Shown here one piece after another: positions 11,580-24,153 of a DNA stretch of 64,000 nucleotides. The stretch is from Castor canadensis. Taxonomy: Eukaryota > Chordata > Mammalia > Rodentia > Castoridae. Made by a program: the position numbers and the translations under genes. Location: the NCBI RefSeq assembly GCF_047511655.1, contig NC_133405.1:93161598-93225597 (forward strand). The letters are read 5' to 3'. Position 1 is the stretch's first letter; each line of letters starts with the position of its first letter. The notes under the pieces are model-generated. The model was given only the letters and a program-made list of their open reading frames with translations. It ran no database searches and had not been told where the DNA came from.

Positions 11580-12030
11580 GTCACCTTTCTCATTCCAGGT
11601 ACAAAAAAAAAAAAGAACAACCGCTCTGGTAGCAATATAGAAAACCTAAACAACAAAATCAGTATTAGGCCATAAAGAAAATCTCAATAAATTCCAAAAT
11701 GTAAAACTAATACAATTTCCTCTGTTCACAACAGGATGAAACTAGAAGTCAATATAAAATGGATCTTCTATCTGAATATGCAAAAATTCTCAACTCTTGG
11801 GCCAAAGGAGAAATTCAAACCCAAACTGCCAGACTTCTAGACAATAATGGTAGTGAAAACTACATATCAAAATCTGTGCATACAGACATAGCAGTAATCA
11901 GAGGAAAGTTTGTAGCCTTAAAATATTATATTGAAAACAAGAAAAAAGTAAGTGTTTAAGCACTGAACTCAAAAAGTTAAAGAAAGAAAAACAAAATAAG
12001 TTCAAGGAGAGTGGGAGGAAAGAATTAACA
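11580..12030 (+). mobile_element. Old LINE-1 ORF2 fragment
   Basis: A-rich sequence with gaaactagaagtcaatataa and gggccaaaggagaaattcaa words typical of L1 ORF2. The 66-residue frame at 11,759-11,959 is a remnant of it. Confidence 0.6.
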
Positions 12031-12039
12031 GAGATAAAA

Positions 12040-12338
12040 CTCAGGATATCACACTTCAGGTGTTCTACTGTGTGAGCCATGCCTCCAGCCCTTTTTGCTT
12101 TGGTTATTTTGGAGATAAAGTCTTGCTTTTTTGCCCAGGCTGGCCTGGACTGCAATCCTCCTATTTTATGCTTCCCACCATAACTGGTACCATAGGAGCA
12201 TGCCACCACACCCAGTTACTCTCTGTTGATATGGGAGTCTCTTGAACTTTATGCCCAGGCTGGTCTCGAACTGCGATCCTCTTGATCTCAGCCTCCCAAG
12301 TAGCTAGGATAATGGGTATTATGCACTGGTGCTGGGTT
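12040..12338 (-). mobile_element. Trimeric SINE: ID + B1 + B1
   Basis: On the plus strand it reads ID-like monomer (to about 12,092), a first B1-like unit ending ccaccacacccag, then a second B1-like unit (12,240-12,338). Two other copies share this order. Confidence 0.65.
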
Positions 12339-12530
12339 TACATAAAAGTTTAAATAAAGTCCCAGATAATAGTAGGACTAATAAATAAGTAAAAGAACTG
12401 ATGAAAAACAATTATATAAGCTATTAGATCATGTGATCAAGAAAAAGAAAACAGCACAAATATACAAAATAAGAAATGAAAAGTTGCACATAACTATAAT
12501 AAAAGGGCATTTTAAACATCATTAAAGATT

Positions 12531-13104
12531 CTTTTTTTTTTTTTGAGACAGGGTCTTGCTATGTAGTCCAGGCTGGGTTTGAACTTTCAGTCCTCCTGTC
12601 TCTGCTTCCTGAGTGCTGGGATTTCAGGTGTTTGCCACCATGCCCAGACACAAAAAACTGCTTCACACAACTCTATGCAAATGGTTTCTGTCTCTCTCTC
12701 TTTTTTTTTTTTTGCAGTACTGGAGTTTCAACTCAGGGCCTACACCTTGAGCCACTCCATCAGCCCTTTTTTGTGATGGTTTTTTTCGAGATAGGGGCTC
12801 GAGAACTATTTGCCCTGGCTGGCTTTGAACCGTGATCCTCCTGATCTCTGCCTCCTGAGTAGCTAGGATTACAGGCAGGAGCCATCAGCACCTGGCCCAA
12901 GGAACACTTTTAAATATACTTTTGTGGCAGTACTGGGGTTTGAACTCAGGGTCTCATGCTTGCTAGGCAGGCACTCTACCACTTGAGCCACTCTGCTAGC
13001 CCTGGAATTTTTGGAGGGAGGTGGGACTGGGGGTGGTGGTTTAAACTCAGGGCTTTGTGCTTGCAAAGCAGGCACTCTACTGCTTCAGTCACACCTCCAG
13101 TCCA
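12531..13104 (-). mobile_element. Cluster of four minus-strand SINEs
   Basis: 12,531-12,648 B1 monomer; 12,701-12,899 B1+ID dimer; 12,920-13,003 ID monomer; 13,020-13,104 ID monomer of the variant ending acacctccagtcca. Confidence 0.75.
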
Positions 13105-13249
13105 CTTTCAAATATTTTTATGAAGGGAGCATAACACTGATGCCAAGATCTGACAAAGATTCCACAAGCAAAAGTAAATCATATACAGTAATATTTACTT
13201 ATGAATACCAATGCAAAATCCTAAATAACAATATTAACAAGCAGAATCC

Positions 13250-14400
13250 TTGACTCTGTGGGATTTATTCCAGGAATGAAAGGATCATTCAATTTTAAGA
13301 AGTCAACTAATAGAATATATCATATTATTTAATCTAGGTAGAAAAATCATATCAGCATCTCCAATCATGCGAAAGAAGTGTTTGACAAAATTCAACATCC
13401 ATGTATTCCCAGCACTTGGGAGGCTGAGGCAGGAGGATCACAAATTAGAGGTCAGTCTGGGCTACACAGTAAGACTCAAAAAAAAAAAAAACCCTCAATG
13501 CCTATTCTTTATACAAACGCTCAATAAAAGTAAAACATAAGGTTTCTTCATTGATATGATTTTTTTCTCTAGATAGATGAATAGATTGTCAAAATCCAGC
13601 ATTTTATTTAACCAGGAATTACTAGCAACATATCAGAAAACAGGTAGGGGTGTCTACTCTCCCCACTATAATTTAACATTATATGGGAGGTAGAAATCAC
13701 TGCAATTAGAAAAGAGAAATAAATTAGAAGTATACAATTGGAATGCAAGAGGTAAAGCCATCACAGTTTATAGATGATAAGATTATGTAGCCAGAAAGCC
13801 CAAACAAACCAATAGAAATGAGAAAATTCAGTATGGTGGCAGGATATAAAATTTATAGAAATCATTCAGTTAGAAGATATATAGAAGAAAAGGCTCTATT
13901 TATTACAGCAACAAAAAAGATAAAACACCTGGAAAGAACTTTAAAAAGAAATGTCCAAAACCTTTATAAGAAACATTTATAACACCCTGAAGGAACAAAT
14001 GGAAAGACCTTATTCTTAGATAGGAAGACTCAAAATTATAAATATTTCAAATCAATTTTTTTGAGATGGAGTTCTCAGTATGTTTCCCAGGCTGGTCTTG
14101 AACTCCTTGGGTTCAAGCAATCCTCCTGCCTCAACCTCCCAAGGAGCTGGGATTATAGGTGTACACTGTTGTACTTGCCTTTCAAATTTATAAATTTAGT
14201 GCAAGCCCATTAAAATACCAGTATTTCTTTGTCTGAAATTAGACAAGCTAATTCTCAAGTTCATATGAAAAAATAGTAAACAAGTACAGCCATTATATCT
14301 CTGAAGAGGAAGTACATGAATAGGGGACTCTTGCTATGTTAATGTTTTGTAAAAAAAAAAAAAATAAAATGAGTATTTAGGTACCAAAACTTAGAGTTTA
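13250..14400 (+). mobile_element. Old LINE-1 ORF2 with two B1 insertions
   Basis: Degenerate L1 ORF2 on the plus strand (for example tttatagatgataagattat, the region that would encode the reverse-transcriptase FADD/YADD area). B1-like insertions lie at 13,397-13,492 (+) and 14,054-14,180 (-). Confidence 0.65.
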
Positions 14401-14790
14401 TGAGTCAGCTGGGAGTTTCTGTGATCTGGCCCAGGCTCTGTTCATGTCAACTGGGCTAGCTCAGATGTCTGCACTCAGTTGGTGGCTTGGCTGGTGGTTG
14501 GCTGCTATAGGATGTATCAGTTGGGATGATCAAGCTTACTTCTAAATGTCTCTCACAGCCCTCCAGCAGGCTAGCCTGGGTATGCTGTTATAGCTGAGGT
14601 GGAGAGTCAAAGGAGAAAGGGGAATATGAAAGAGCTTTTTCAAATTGCAGTTTATATCAAGTTTGCTACTATCCCAATAGTAAAATCAAGTCACGTGGGA
14701 GGGTACTACCAAAGACATGGATATAGACATAAGGGGTCACTAATGAAATATATCCTAAAATTTATGACTCAAAATCTAGAATCCATAAAA
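14400..14790. other. Unassigned, probably old repeat
   Basis: Moderately GC-rich; phrases such as ccagcaggctagcctgg recall a common mammalian repeat whose name I cannot fix. No gene seen. Confidence 0.3.
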
Positions 14791-14793
14791 GGA

Positions 14794-14920
14794 AACACAG
14801 TAGCATAGTCCTGTAATCTGAGCATATGTAATCTTGCCTCAGGAGGTTGAGGCAAGAGGATCCTTGAGCCCCGTTGTTCAACACTAGTCTGGGCAACATA
14901 GTCCAATTCAGAAAAAATAA
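14794..14920 (+). mobile_element. B1-like monomer
   Basis: A diverged B1 (ggaggttgaggcaagagga, ctgggcaacatag). Confidence 0.65.
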
Positions 14921-14999
14921 AAGAAGGAAAACATAGATTAATTTGTTTTCATAAATATAAGATTTTATTGGAAAATCCATTAATTAAGTCAAACAGATG

Positions 15000-16420
15000 A
15001 CAAACTCAAAAAAAATTGACATTTATGGTATCAGTGACAAAAGGTGTGATCTTTCTCAGTATATAACAACATTCTAGAAATCAAAGGCCAACAACCCAAC
15101 AGAAAAAGGGAGAGAGGATACAAATAGTTAATAGAAGAAATATAAAGATGAATCTTAAACAGAAGAAAAATACTATGTCATTCACAGTAAGAGAAATATA
15201 AATTAAAAGTACATTGAGATGGTATTTCTCACTTGTCACATTGTCAAAAATCAAATACTAACAATATACTTTGTTGCTTGTGAAGCTGTGATGAAACAGA
15301 TACACTCACAGTTTGCTGGCAGAAACACAAAATGACAAAAACAACTATGGAGGTTGGTTTTTGCAGCCATCTAACAAAAGCGACAAATGTAATTCTTAGA
15401 GTTCATTCTTAGAAATATCTGCATATGTATGAGATATCTATACACTGTGGCACTATTTGGAATGCCAAAGACTAAAAACACCTCAAATGTCCATCAATAG
15501 GGAACTATAGTCATTAAATAAAAGACTGTACACATAATTTAACACTTGGAGGCAGTACTCTATGTGCTTTTATATAGTTGCTTTCTAAGTACTGGAAACT
15601 CTCCGACGCTCTGATATGGAAAGACTTCCATGGTGTTTTATTATGTGAAAATGCAACACATATAGGTATATGTATACATGTATAATGTGGTAATGTTTGT
15701 GTAAGAAAAGGGGGAGGTGGAATAGGCTATATTATTTATAATCTGTTTATACCTGTTATATATAATGTTTATATATGTTATGGATTAGATTATATCAGCA
15801 TAAAGAAACATTGGAATACTATGATACATTGTAAGAACTTAGGTAAATGTCACAATGTACCCCCAGTACAACAATAAATTAAAAGAAAAGAAACATTGGA
15901 AGCATACAAAATAAATTTACAAAACCAATACTTGTGGAAGGATATGTGTATAGGGGGGTGTCAACTGGGTAGAGTGGACAGAGGTGAGTAAAATGTCTTA
16001 AAGTATAATTTTATTTATTTAATTTTTATCATTATTGTACTGAGAGTACTTTGTGACATTTACAAAAGTTCTTACAGAATATCGTAGTTAAATTCACCCT
16101 GTCCATCATTCTCCTTCATCCCCTTTCCTTCAAAGTATAATTTTAAATAGTTTTTACATTTACAATACATGTGTATTAGCTATTAGAAGGTAACTAAAAC
16201 CAAAATACAATAGTAATAAAAACTCTAAAGCAAATATAAATTAATATACAACAATTCTAACAAGAAAACTTCAAACTTTAATAAGGAACAAATTATATAT
16301 TCTGTGCTCTTCAATTGAATGAGCTATTGTTATAATGTAAGCTCCCACAAATTAATTTATAAGCTCCCATAAAAATCTCAGTTGGATTTTTGAAGACCCT
16401 GATACATTTATTCAAAAATT
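15000..16420 (+). mobile_element. Old LINE-1 3' region, AT-rich
   Basis: Contains L1 3' ORF2 words (caaatgtccatcaatagg, gaaaatgcaac) at 15,180-15,700, then AT-rich sequence to 16,420 without further recognisable units. Confidence 0.55.
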
Positions 16421-16429
16421 TATGTGGTT

Positions 16430-16690
16430 AGCAGGGCGCTGGTGGCTCACACCTGTAATCCTAGCTACTTGGCAAAGATAAGGTGGATCTTGGCTAGAAG
16501 CCAGCCCCAGGCAAATAGCTCGAGAAACTCTATTGAGAAAATACCCAATGCAAAAATGGGGTGGCAGAGTGGCTCAAGTAGTAGAGTACCTACCTATCAA
16601 GTGTGAGGCCCTGAGTTCAAACCCCAGTGTTGTATGCATACATACATATGTGAAATTATATATATCACATATATTTATATATACATAAAT
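16430..16690 (+). mobile_element. Dimeric SINE with (CATA/TATA)n tail
   Basis: A dimer at 16,430-16,632 followed by an AT-alternating simple repeat to about 16,690. Confidence 0.8.
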
Positions 16691-17015
16691 TTATGTGGTG
16701 ATACAGCTAAGTAAACCTTAAAAGAAGGCTAAAGAGGAGGAAATGCCCTATGAAATATTAAAATACATTGCAAAGTACTAAAACCAAGTGGCAGCAGTGC
16801 AAAAGCAGAAAGAGATCTATGCATATGTGTATATCAATATGTATATGACAGAGGTTGGTATGGTGACTCAATGAGAAATGAGGAATTGGTTAGTATTTGA
16901 TGATGGGGAATCTGGCTCACTATGTGAAAAGAAATAAAACTGCACCCCTACCTATTACCACTTATAAGAGTGATTCTACATGGAAAAACCTCTTAATTTT
17001 AAGGGTAAAACTATG

Positions 17016-17278
17016 AAGTTGAAGGTCACAGTTTGAAGCTGGCCTGGGCAATAAAAGCAAGACCCTGTCTCAAAAATACCCAACACAGGGCTGGTGGAGT
17101 GGCTCAAGCGGGAAAAGTGGTTATCTAGCAAGCATGAGGCCTTGAGTTCAAATGTCAGTACTGCCAATAAAAAAAATAGAATCCCCAAGGGCTGGAGGTG
17201 TGTGGCTCAAGTAGTAGAGTGCCTGCCTAGCAAGTATGCAGCCAAGTTCAAATTCCAGTACCACCTAAACAAATAAAT
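17016..17278 (+). mobile_element. 5'-truncated dimeric SINE plus ID monomer
   Basis: 17,016-17,177 starts inside the B1 half and carries a full ID half. 17,189-17,278 is a separate ID monomer with an aaataaata tail. Confidence 0.75.
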
Positions 17279-17289
17279 AAGTACTACAA

Positions 17290-17940
17290 AGTAAAAAATT
17301 AATGAATTTGATTTAATCAGAATTGACAATTCTCTTCAAAGAAGGCCATCATGGGCAAGGTTAAAACAGAAAGAGAATAATTACAATATCTGAAACTGAC
17401 CTAATAGCTAGACTCTAAGGAACAGCAGCAAATCAATAGCAAGTCAACAGGAAAGATAGGAACCCCAATTGAAAAAGTAAGGAAACTAAACTATAAAAGC
17501 AAATGCTTTACAGAAGAGATGTTTAACAAATATATGAAGTGATGCTAAAAATTCATTAGTAATCTGAGAAATACAAGCTAAATAAAATATCGATTTATAC
17601 CTGTTAGACTGGAGAAATTAGAAAGTTAGAATATCAAGAATTAGTGAGAGCCAGGCACTGGTGGTTCACCAGTAACTAATCCTAGCAACTTGGGAGGCAA
17701 AGATCAGGAGGATTGCAATTCAAGGCCAGCCCGGGCAACAAAAGTGAGACCTTATCTCAAAAATACCCAACACAAAACAGGGTTGGTAGAGTGGCTCAAG
17801 TGGTAGTGTGCCAGCCTAGCAAGCATGAGGTCCTGAGTTCAAACTCCAGTCTCACCAAAACAACAACAAAAATCAGAAGGCTAAATAAAAAAAACAGAAT
17901 GAGATATCATTTATATTAAATAAAAATACACAGAGTATCC
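17290..17940 (+). mobile_element. Old LINE-1 fragment with dimeric SINE
   Basis: 17,290-17,640 is A-rich L1-like sequence. 17,650-17,862 is a plus-strand B1+ID dimer with an A/C-rich tail. Confidence 0.65.
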
Positions 17941-18237
17941 TCAGTAATGAGACTACTTGATGTTATGTGCCTCCTGAGGTGATACAGTATGAAGTAAATG
18001 ATATTCCTTTATGCACTGTTTCTGTTGAAAATGTTTGATCTGAATCTAATCATGTGAAGAAAAAGATAAATCCAGAATGTGGGACATTTTATAAGACAAC
18101 TAGCCAGTACTCTTCAGAATTATCAATGTGTTTGAGACACACAAAAATATGGGAGAGATACAAGAACTAAGAGAACAAAACACAATCCCCCCCCCAAACA
18201 TATAGGGGCACAAATTCTAGATTAAAACAGGTTAATG

Positions 18238-18541
18238 CCAGGTGCTGGTGGGTCACATCTGTAATTCTAGCTACTCAGGAAGCAGAGATCAGGAGGATCT
18301 AGGTTCGAAGCCAGCTTGGGGAAACCGTTTGCGAGACCCTATCTTGAAAATACTCATCACAAAAAAAAGGGATGGCCGAGTGGCTCAAGTGAAGGCCCTG
18401 AGTTCAAGCCCCAGAACCACACACACAAAAAAGTACATATTTTGCAAGATACACATAAAACACCTTAGAAGGCTGGAGGTGTGGCTCATATGGAAGAGCA
18501 TGCCCCTGAGTTCAAACCCTAGTACTGTCTAAAAAAAAAAA
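18238..18541 (+). mobile_element. Dimeric SINE plus ID monomer
   Basis: 18,238-18,430 is a dimer. 18,471-18,541 is an ID monomer with a short A tail. Confidence 0.75.
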
Positions 18542-18599
18542 ACACCTAAAAATGGCTGTCTACAGGACGGAAATTAAAGTGGGATGTATAGATGAAAGT

Positions 18600-20330
18600 G
18601 AGTTTTAAAACAACAAAAACCTTTCTTAAAGTAATACATATTCATCGAATCCATGGAAACCATAGAAAAGCACAAGAAAGAAAATTAAATTTACTGATAA
18701 TCTCATTTTCTCCATCAGTAGTTCTCAAAATGTGGTACCAGGACAAGCAGCAGTAACAGCTTCATCATGATCATGGTCATTTGACAACTTGTTGGAAATG
18801 CAAATTTCTGGGCCCTAAACTGGACTTACTGAATCAAAACTATGGGAATGGGGCCCAGGAATTGCTATTTTAACAAGCTCTCCCTGTGACTTTGATGTTG
18901 GTCAAAGTCAGAGAACCAGTGATCTGTATTTAACTGTTATTAATATTTTGTTGTAGAACCTTGTTTTTAAAAAAATTATGTAGTATTTCAGACCCACAAA
19001 TAAGTGTAGAGAGTAACATAACAAACACCCATGTAACTACTATCCAGCTTAGAAGATAAAGTATTAGACAAACAGTTGAAGTTCCTGTGTATCTCTTTCT
19101 CTTCCTTTATTTTCTTCTCCAGAGGTAATCACCATTCTGTATTTGGTACTTTTAAAAATATTGCTTGTGTATCTATATAATCTATAAAAATGTTTTCTAG
19201 ATTTTAAAATGGTCCCATATTTAACATGCCCTGCAACTTGTGCTACCTGATGAGCGATGAGGTGGCTCCCAGTTTCCCAGTTGCCACCCCAAATCACAGG
19301 TACTTGAGATCCACAAGTGAAAAGCATTTTAAAGTTCCTCACAAGGATTTATTTTAGCATGACAGGATAAAGTAGAGAGCAGTGGGGAAAAATGGGAGAA
19401 ACATTTACTGTTCCCTCGGCAGGAAATGGGTGTAAAGACTCAAAATGATGGTTATCTGTAGGATCAATTTATTTATTTATTTATTTACTTACCTATGTGG
19501 TACTGTGGTTTGGACTCAGGGTCTCACACTTGCCAAGTAGGTGGCTCTACCACTTGAGCCACTGCCAACCCTTTTTTGTGTTGGATATTTTTGAGACAGA
19601 GTCTCCCAAACTATTTTGCCAGGCTGGCCTTGAACCATGATCCTCCCAATTTCAGCCTCCCAAGTAGCTAGGATTACAGGGTGAGCCACCAGTGCCCTGG
19701 CTGTCATCCTGTTCTTATACCATCTAAAAAAGGAGGTGGGAGGGGGTCTACTTGTTCTGTCATTTCAGTTTTAACTTCCTTATTCCAATGTCTGAGTCTA
19801 GCCCTTTTTATATTTATTAGAAACAAATACAATTTCCCTGATTTCTCATCAATCTATCTTGCCTCTAATTGTTATCTTAGCATTGTGTTTTTGAAATTTA
19901 TTTGGGTTCATGCATACAACTCTGATTCATTCTTTTTCAATGATGTATTCTGTTGTATGGCTATACTACTATTTATTCGTTGTCCTACTGGTGGACTTTC
20001 AGGTTGCTCAAATTTTTCTATTACAAACAATTCTGCAATGAATATTCTTGTACAGGTCTCCTTGAGCACATGTGTAAGAATTTCTCTAGGACTTATTATC
20101 TAGGAAAGATCTCTATCTCCAACAGTAGAACTGCTTGGTCGTAAGCCCATTTTCTGGAGACTTTGTAATTGTAATTGTTTCCCAAAGTAGGGTACCAATT
20201 ATCATTCCTGTTAAAGATTTAATTACATTTTTTCCTTTATTTATTTTCTCTGTGCATTAAGAACTTCGTTTAAAAAATCCTTTCCCAGTTATAGCTCAAA
20301 AAGGTATTTTTCCTGCAAATTTTACATTAG
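18600..20330 (-). mobile_element. Old LINE-1 fragments around a MER5A-type relic
   Basis: 18,716-18,940 has MER5A-like ends and core (tagttctcaaaatgtgg to gtcagagaaccagtgatc). Around it, 18,600-18,710, 18,950-19,250 and 19,750-20,330 carry old L1M-type words (cataacaaacacccatgtaac, acaattctgcaatgaatatt). Confidence 0.55.
19470..19704 (-). mobile_element. Dimeric SINE with (TTTA)n tail
   Basis: A full dimer on the minus strand; its 3' tail is the ttta repeat at 19,468-19,490. Confidence 0.8.
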
Positions 20331-21240
20331 TTTTATAGTTTTACCTTTCACAATCACAGTCCATCTTCTTATGTAGAATAAGTAGGGATCCAGTCTTATT
20401 TTTCTCTTTGTGGTGAGCCAAATTTCCCAAAGCTATCTGATAGACTGTCAATACTTGTGCTACAGGCCTGAAATTCACCCAGTAACAAATCTGCTTGAAG
20501 CCAGCTGGTTGTATATGGTCAAGGACATATAGCCCCTGCTCTCAGGAATCCACTTTGTGGAGATACAGCAACATAAAGAACTACACTAGAGTATTAAGTG
20601 GTTAAGTTCTACGTATCTGTATAGACAAGGTGCTCTGGTTTTCTTATTCAGCTGAGTCAGGGAGAGTTTCAAGGAAAGTTCATAGCAATGACAGGAGGCC
20701 CGTGGGCGGAGAGGCTCAAGTGGCAGAACACCTGTCTAGAAGCTCGAAGCCGAGTTCAAACCCCAGTACCGCCAAGAAAAAAATAAAATAAAAAATAAAA
20801 GAAATGACAGGAGTTAGGTCTACGCACTTCACAGATAGAGTAGTGAGCACTGTATGTGTAAAGGGAAGGCAAGAAGAGGGAGTCATTTTTAGCCTGGGCG
20901 TGCTTTAAGTACATAACCTCAGGGTGCAGCTCCACCTACTCAGTAGCCCACCCCCCAAGGTTTAGGCTTGCGGAAGAAAAGGCGTGGAATTAACACAATC
21001 AGAAAATTTTCAGACAAACATCTACTGTTTTTAGGGATACACCTCGCTCCCTAGCCAAGTCAGGAGCTCCTCGTGATGGTATCCAGAAAACCCTTACTTG
21101 ATCCTACTTCAGAGATAGAAATTAATTCCCTATGTGGAGGCACTTTGGCCTACATATATGGTTGACGCTGCCCTCGGCATCAGGGAAAAAGAGGTGGGGA
21201 AGAGGGCAAACGGGTGCGTGAGATTTCCAGTTGTTTATGC
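20330..21240. other. Upstream flank of GNL3L, one ID element
   Basis: Unique-looking sequence except for a plus-strand ID monomer at 20,698-20,800. No other gene seen. It may hold proximal regulatory sequence. Confidence 0.5.
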
Positions 21241-22150
21241 TCCTGCTCTCCCTGGGCCTGGCCGTGGATCTGAGCTTTTGCAGGAAGTGCTGTGAGTGGC
21301 TGCCTTACGCTTTGGGGCCCCACGAGCGGGTAGGTTTTTGGGAACAGCTAACATATTCGCTTTAGGTGGTAAATACTCGGCCAGACATGTGATCCAGGCA
21401 GCCATTTTCTCACACCCTGTCTGTCGCCATCTTCCAGGCAGACAAAGACACCAAATCCCACCGTCGTCTGATGCAGGCAGAGTGATCGCCTGGTCATTAA
21501 CATTTGAGAACATGCACATTTACTCCCGGACAGAGGCCCGCACACAAGATTTCATCCTACAAGTAGGTTACACGGCTACACGAGTACACAAGCCGCTTCC
21601 TCTTACCACTTCCCGCTTTCCTCCTCCCACCTCCTCTATTTCTTCGCCTATCCCGCAACCAGGAGGCGGGGCGGGCGTGGGAGCGAGGAAGGGAGCTGCA
21701 GGCGAGAGACGTCAATCAAAATCCCCGCCCCCCGCGCGGGGCGTGCAGCGGGAGGGGCCATACGCCGCGAGGCTGGGATCCGGAAGGGGAGCCTAGCTGC
21801 ACGAGCGCGCCTCCTCTGCCAGCCTTGTGGAGCCATCCTGTCTTTTCTGATCCCCGCCGGAAGTGTAGGTAAGAGACTACTCTCCTCTTTTCTCCTGGTG
21901 AGCTTTCGCCCAGCTGGCCGTGCAGCAAGGATCATCTTTTTGAGGTGAAACCTTTATGACTGCCAGCCTGGAATAGTGAAGTAAACAGCTGGCTCCCTTC
22001 CTGGGTACAAAGGCTCGGAAGAGAGGCAGAGATAGTTCCTCACGTGGAGATGCGCGGAACTGCACTCTCGCGGGGTTGAGGAGTATGATCACAAGGCTCC
22101 CAGAAAGGTGTAGGCCCCGAACACATTGTAGCGAGACAGACAACACTTGT
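21240..22150 (+). promoter_or_regulatory. GNL3L: CpG-island promoter of GNL3L
   Basis: CpG dinucleotides are clustered here, most densely at 21,650-21,870, and rare in the surrounding 20 kb. GC boxes are visible at about 21,664-21,680 and 21,722-21,732. ETS-type CCGGAAG motifs lie at about 21,780 and 21,857. No TATA box stands just upstream of the presumed start. This is the usual housekeeping promoter design and fits a ribosome-biogenesis gene. The island edges are by eye. A transcript leaving in the other direction cannot be excluded. Confidence 0.8.
21780..21868 (+). other. GNL3L: GNL3L exon 1, non-coding 5' UTR (start approximate)
   Basis: The CpG-rich core ends in a strong splice donor: exon base 21,868 is followed by gtaaga. 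Exon 2 carries the initiator ATG and is preceded by a good acceptor, so an upstream non-coding exon is needed, and this is the only CpG-rich candidate. The 5' end is a guess placed at the ETS motifs, because no transcript data are available. An ETS consensus (CCGGAAGTG, 21,857-21,865) ends just before the donor. Confidence 0.6.
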
Positions 22151-24083
22151 GTCGAGATATTCCGTTTTCGCGTTACTCCCTATGGTGTAAGACAGGTGAC
22201 AACTCACGAAAGATGTGGTGACATGGTCCCCACCCTTTGGGGACATAATCTCCAACACAAGCTCAGAGGTACAGGCCTATCCCGATTTAAGACTCACAGA
22301 TCCGCATCGAGGCACCTTTTCCCTCAGGACAGAGGCTTCGCTATATCCCCCCACCCCCATACCAGTATAAAGGAGCCCAGAAACGTGTAATATCAGGAGG
22401 GAGGGAACCTTCTTCCCTGAAGTAGGGACCTAGAGCTCTCCCCATGTCTCTCCCACTCCAGCAGAGAAACTAACTGTTGGAAGCTCTACCCCAACTGGTA
22501 AAGGGGCTGATCACCCTCACAGTAAATGATTAGAGGCACAGACTGCTGCCTATGGAGAACCACTCAGATTTACTCCTCTTCCTGGGCTAGAGTGTTACTA
22601 TTGGGAGAATTTTCTACCCCATGAAGAAGGACTATTTTACTGAATTTGTAAAGGCCCTCTGCAAAAGTGCCTCAGAGAAAATAGGGAGAAGAGAGGATCA
22701 GATCTACCTCTCAAGGAGTCCCTAGGATAGAGGGACTCAGATTTATTCTCCTTTTGAGGTAGACCCAGACCTCCAAATTAGCCAAGGCGGAGACCTCGGT
22801 AAGAGGCAGTGACGTCACTGATAGCGCTACCTTGCAGTACTTATGAACTCTCTCCTTATCCAAGGTAGGGGAGTTCAGATTGTTTCTTCCTACCCAGGGT
22901 AAAATGGCAGCTGTTCCCCATCCCATGTAGTTGAAAATTTATTGAGTTTATGTTGTATTGCCCTTGTCTTCATCCCCTACCCACGCAGAGAACAGAGGCT
23001 CCATTCCCTTCAATGTTAAGTGTGCTGCTGACTTCAGCCCACATAAAAGATACATGTATTGGCCAGGTGTGGTGGTGCACATCTGTAATCTCAGCATTTG
23101 GGAGGCTGAAGCAGGATGATCTCAAATTACATGCCAGCTCATGTTGCATAGTGAGACAATGTCTCAAAGAAAAAAAAGAAAAAGAAAAAAGGTACATATA
23201 CCATCCCATCCCAGCCTAACGCCTACAGAACTGTTCAGAACAGCTCCCCCCTATTCATTCAAAGGTGCACAGTTTCCCTCTTTATTTGTATGGCACTTAG
23301 GTCACCCTTTCATGGAATCAGGCATAGTAGCCCTGTCTCACAGTTCTTTCAGGGTAGAGACCTAGGACCCCTTCCCAACAGTTAGAGCTATATAAACCTG
23401 TGTTTCTCATGCAGCAGAGATGTACACAGCCATTATACTCTTTCCCCCAGTTACTCTGCACCCCAGAATACGACAGATGGAAAATCTCTTGCCCCCCCCT
23501 TGTCAAGGTGCAGCCACATATGCAGGCACAGATTTCCCCCACCCACCTCATTTTGCACTGACTTCAGTCCACATACATTCCCAGGTAAAAAGCCCTGTTC
23601 TGAGGCTTCTTACCTAGGGTAGACTCTTGGGATTTCTCCCCTCCTCCCAGAGTAGATGGCACATAGGACCCCCTACTTGGGAAAAGAGACGCTATTATCA
23701 CCCCGCCCATGAAGAAACAGACCATCCTTGTATGCTCTTCTCCCCTCATGTGTGGATGGATTTAGCACTAGTCCCTTACCTAGAATATAACACTACAATG
23801 TAGAGGAATAAGGATCAAGGACCCCACTCAATACACTGAGGCACCAACACCACCCAAAAAGAGAGGTTCAAATCTACTCCTTCCTTTGGGCAATGTGACA
23901 CTACCTTCTCTGTGTGCATCAGCCATACCAGGCCCTAGCTCCTTATAGCCAGTTCTTAGTGTAACTAATTGCTAGGCCTTCCTCATCATGTTCTTTGACA
24001 TTTTATTTTGCCTTTAGGGGGTGTAAAAGGGCATTGTGGTTTCCAGATTTGTCCTAAAATTGCTGCTTCTCCCATTATAACAG
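22150..24083. other. GNL3L intron 1, one B1 monomer
   Basis: Mostly non-repetitive sequence. A plus-strand B1-like monomer lies at 23,061-23,191. Short ORFs here show no domain. Confidence 0.55.
22810..22817. promoter_or_regulatory. Full CRE palindrome in intron 1
   Basis: TGACGTCA is the consensus CREB/ATF site. It lies about 940 bases downstream of exon 1, outside any repeat I recognise. A half-site in an ACGTCA context also occurs in the promoter near 21,709. Occupancy is inferred only. Confidence 0.45.
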
Positions 24084-24134
24084 GAAGAAAGTGGGCTGAT
24101 TTGAACATACCTATTTCCAAACTGATTGGTCGTC

Positions 24135-24153
24135 ATGATGAAGCTTAGACACA
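24135..24153 (+). CDS. GNL3L: GNL3L coding exon 2 (start codon)
   Basis: The exon probably begins at 24,084 after a pyrimidine-rich acceptor ending ataacag, giving 51 nt of 5' UTR without an upstream ATG. Coding starts at two tandem ATGs (24,135 and 24,138), encoding MMKLRH plus one base of codon 7, then the donor gtgagt. The first ATG has G at -3 and the second has A at -3; both have A at +4. I chose the first because GNL3L orthologues begin MMKLRHK. Confidence 0.93.

Noticed and set aside
21235..21935. Overlapping ORFs on both strands in the CpG island (up to 166 aa)
   Set aside because: High GC removes stop codons by chance. The frames overlap on opposite strands, show no domain, and sit across the promoter and non-coding exon 1.
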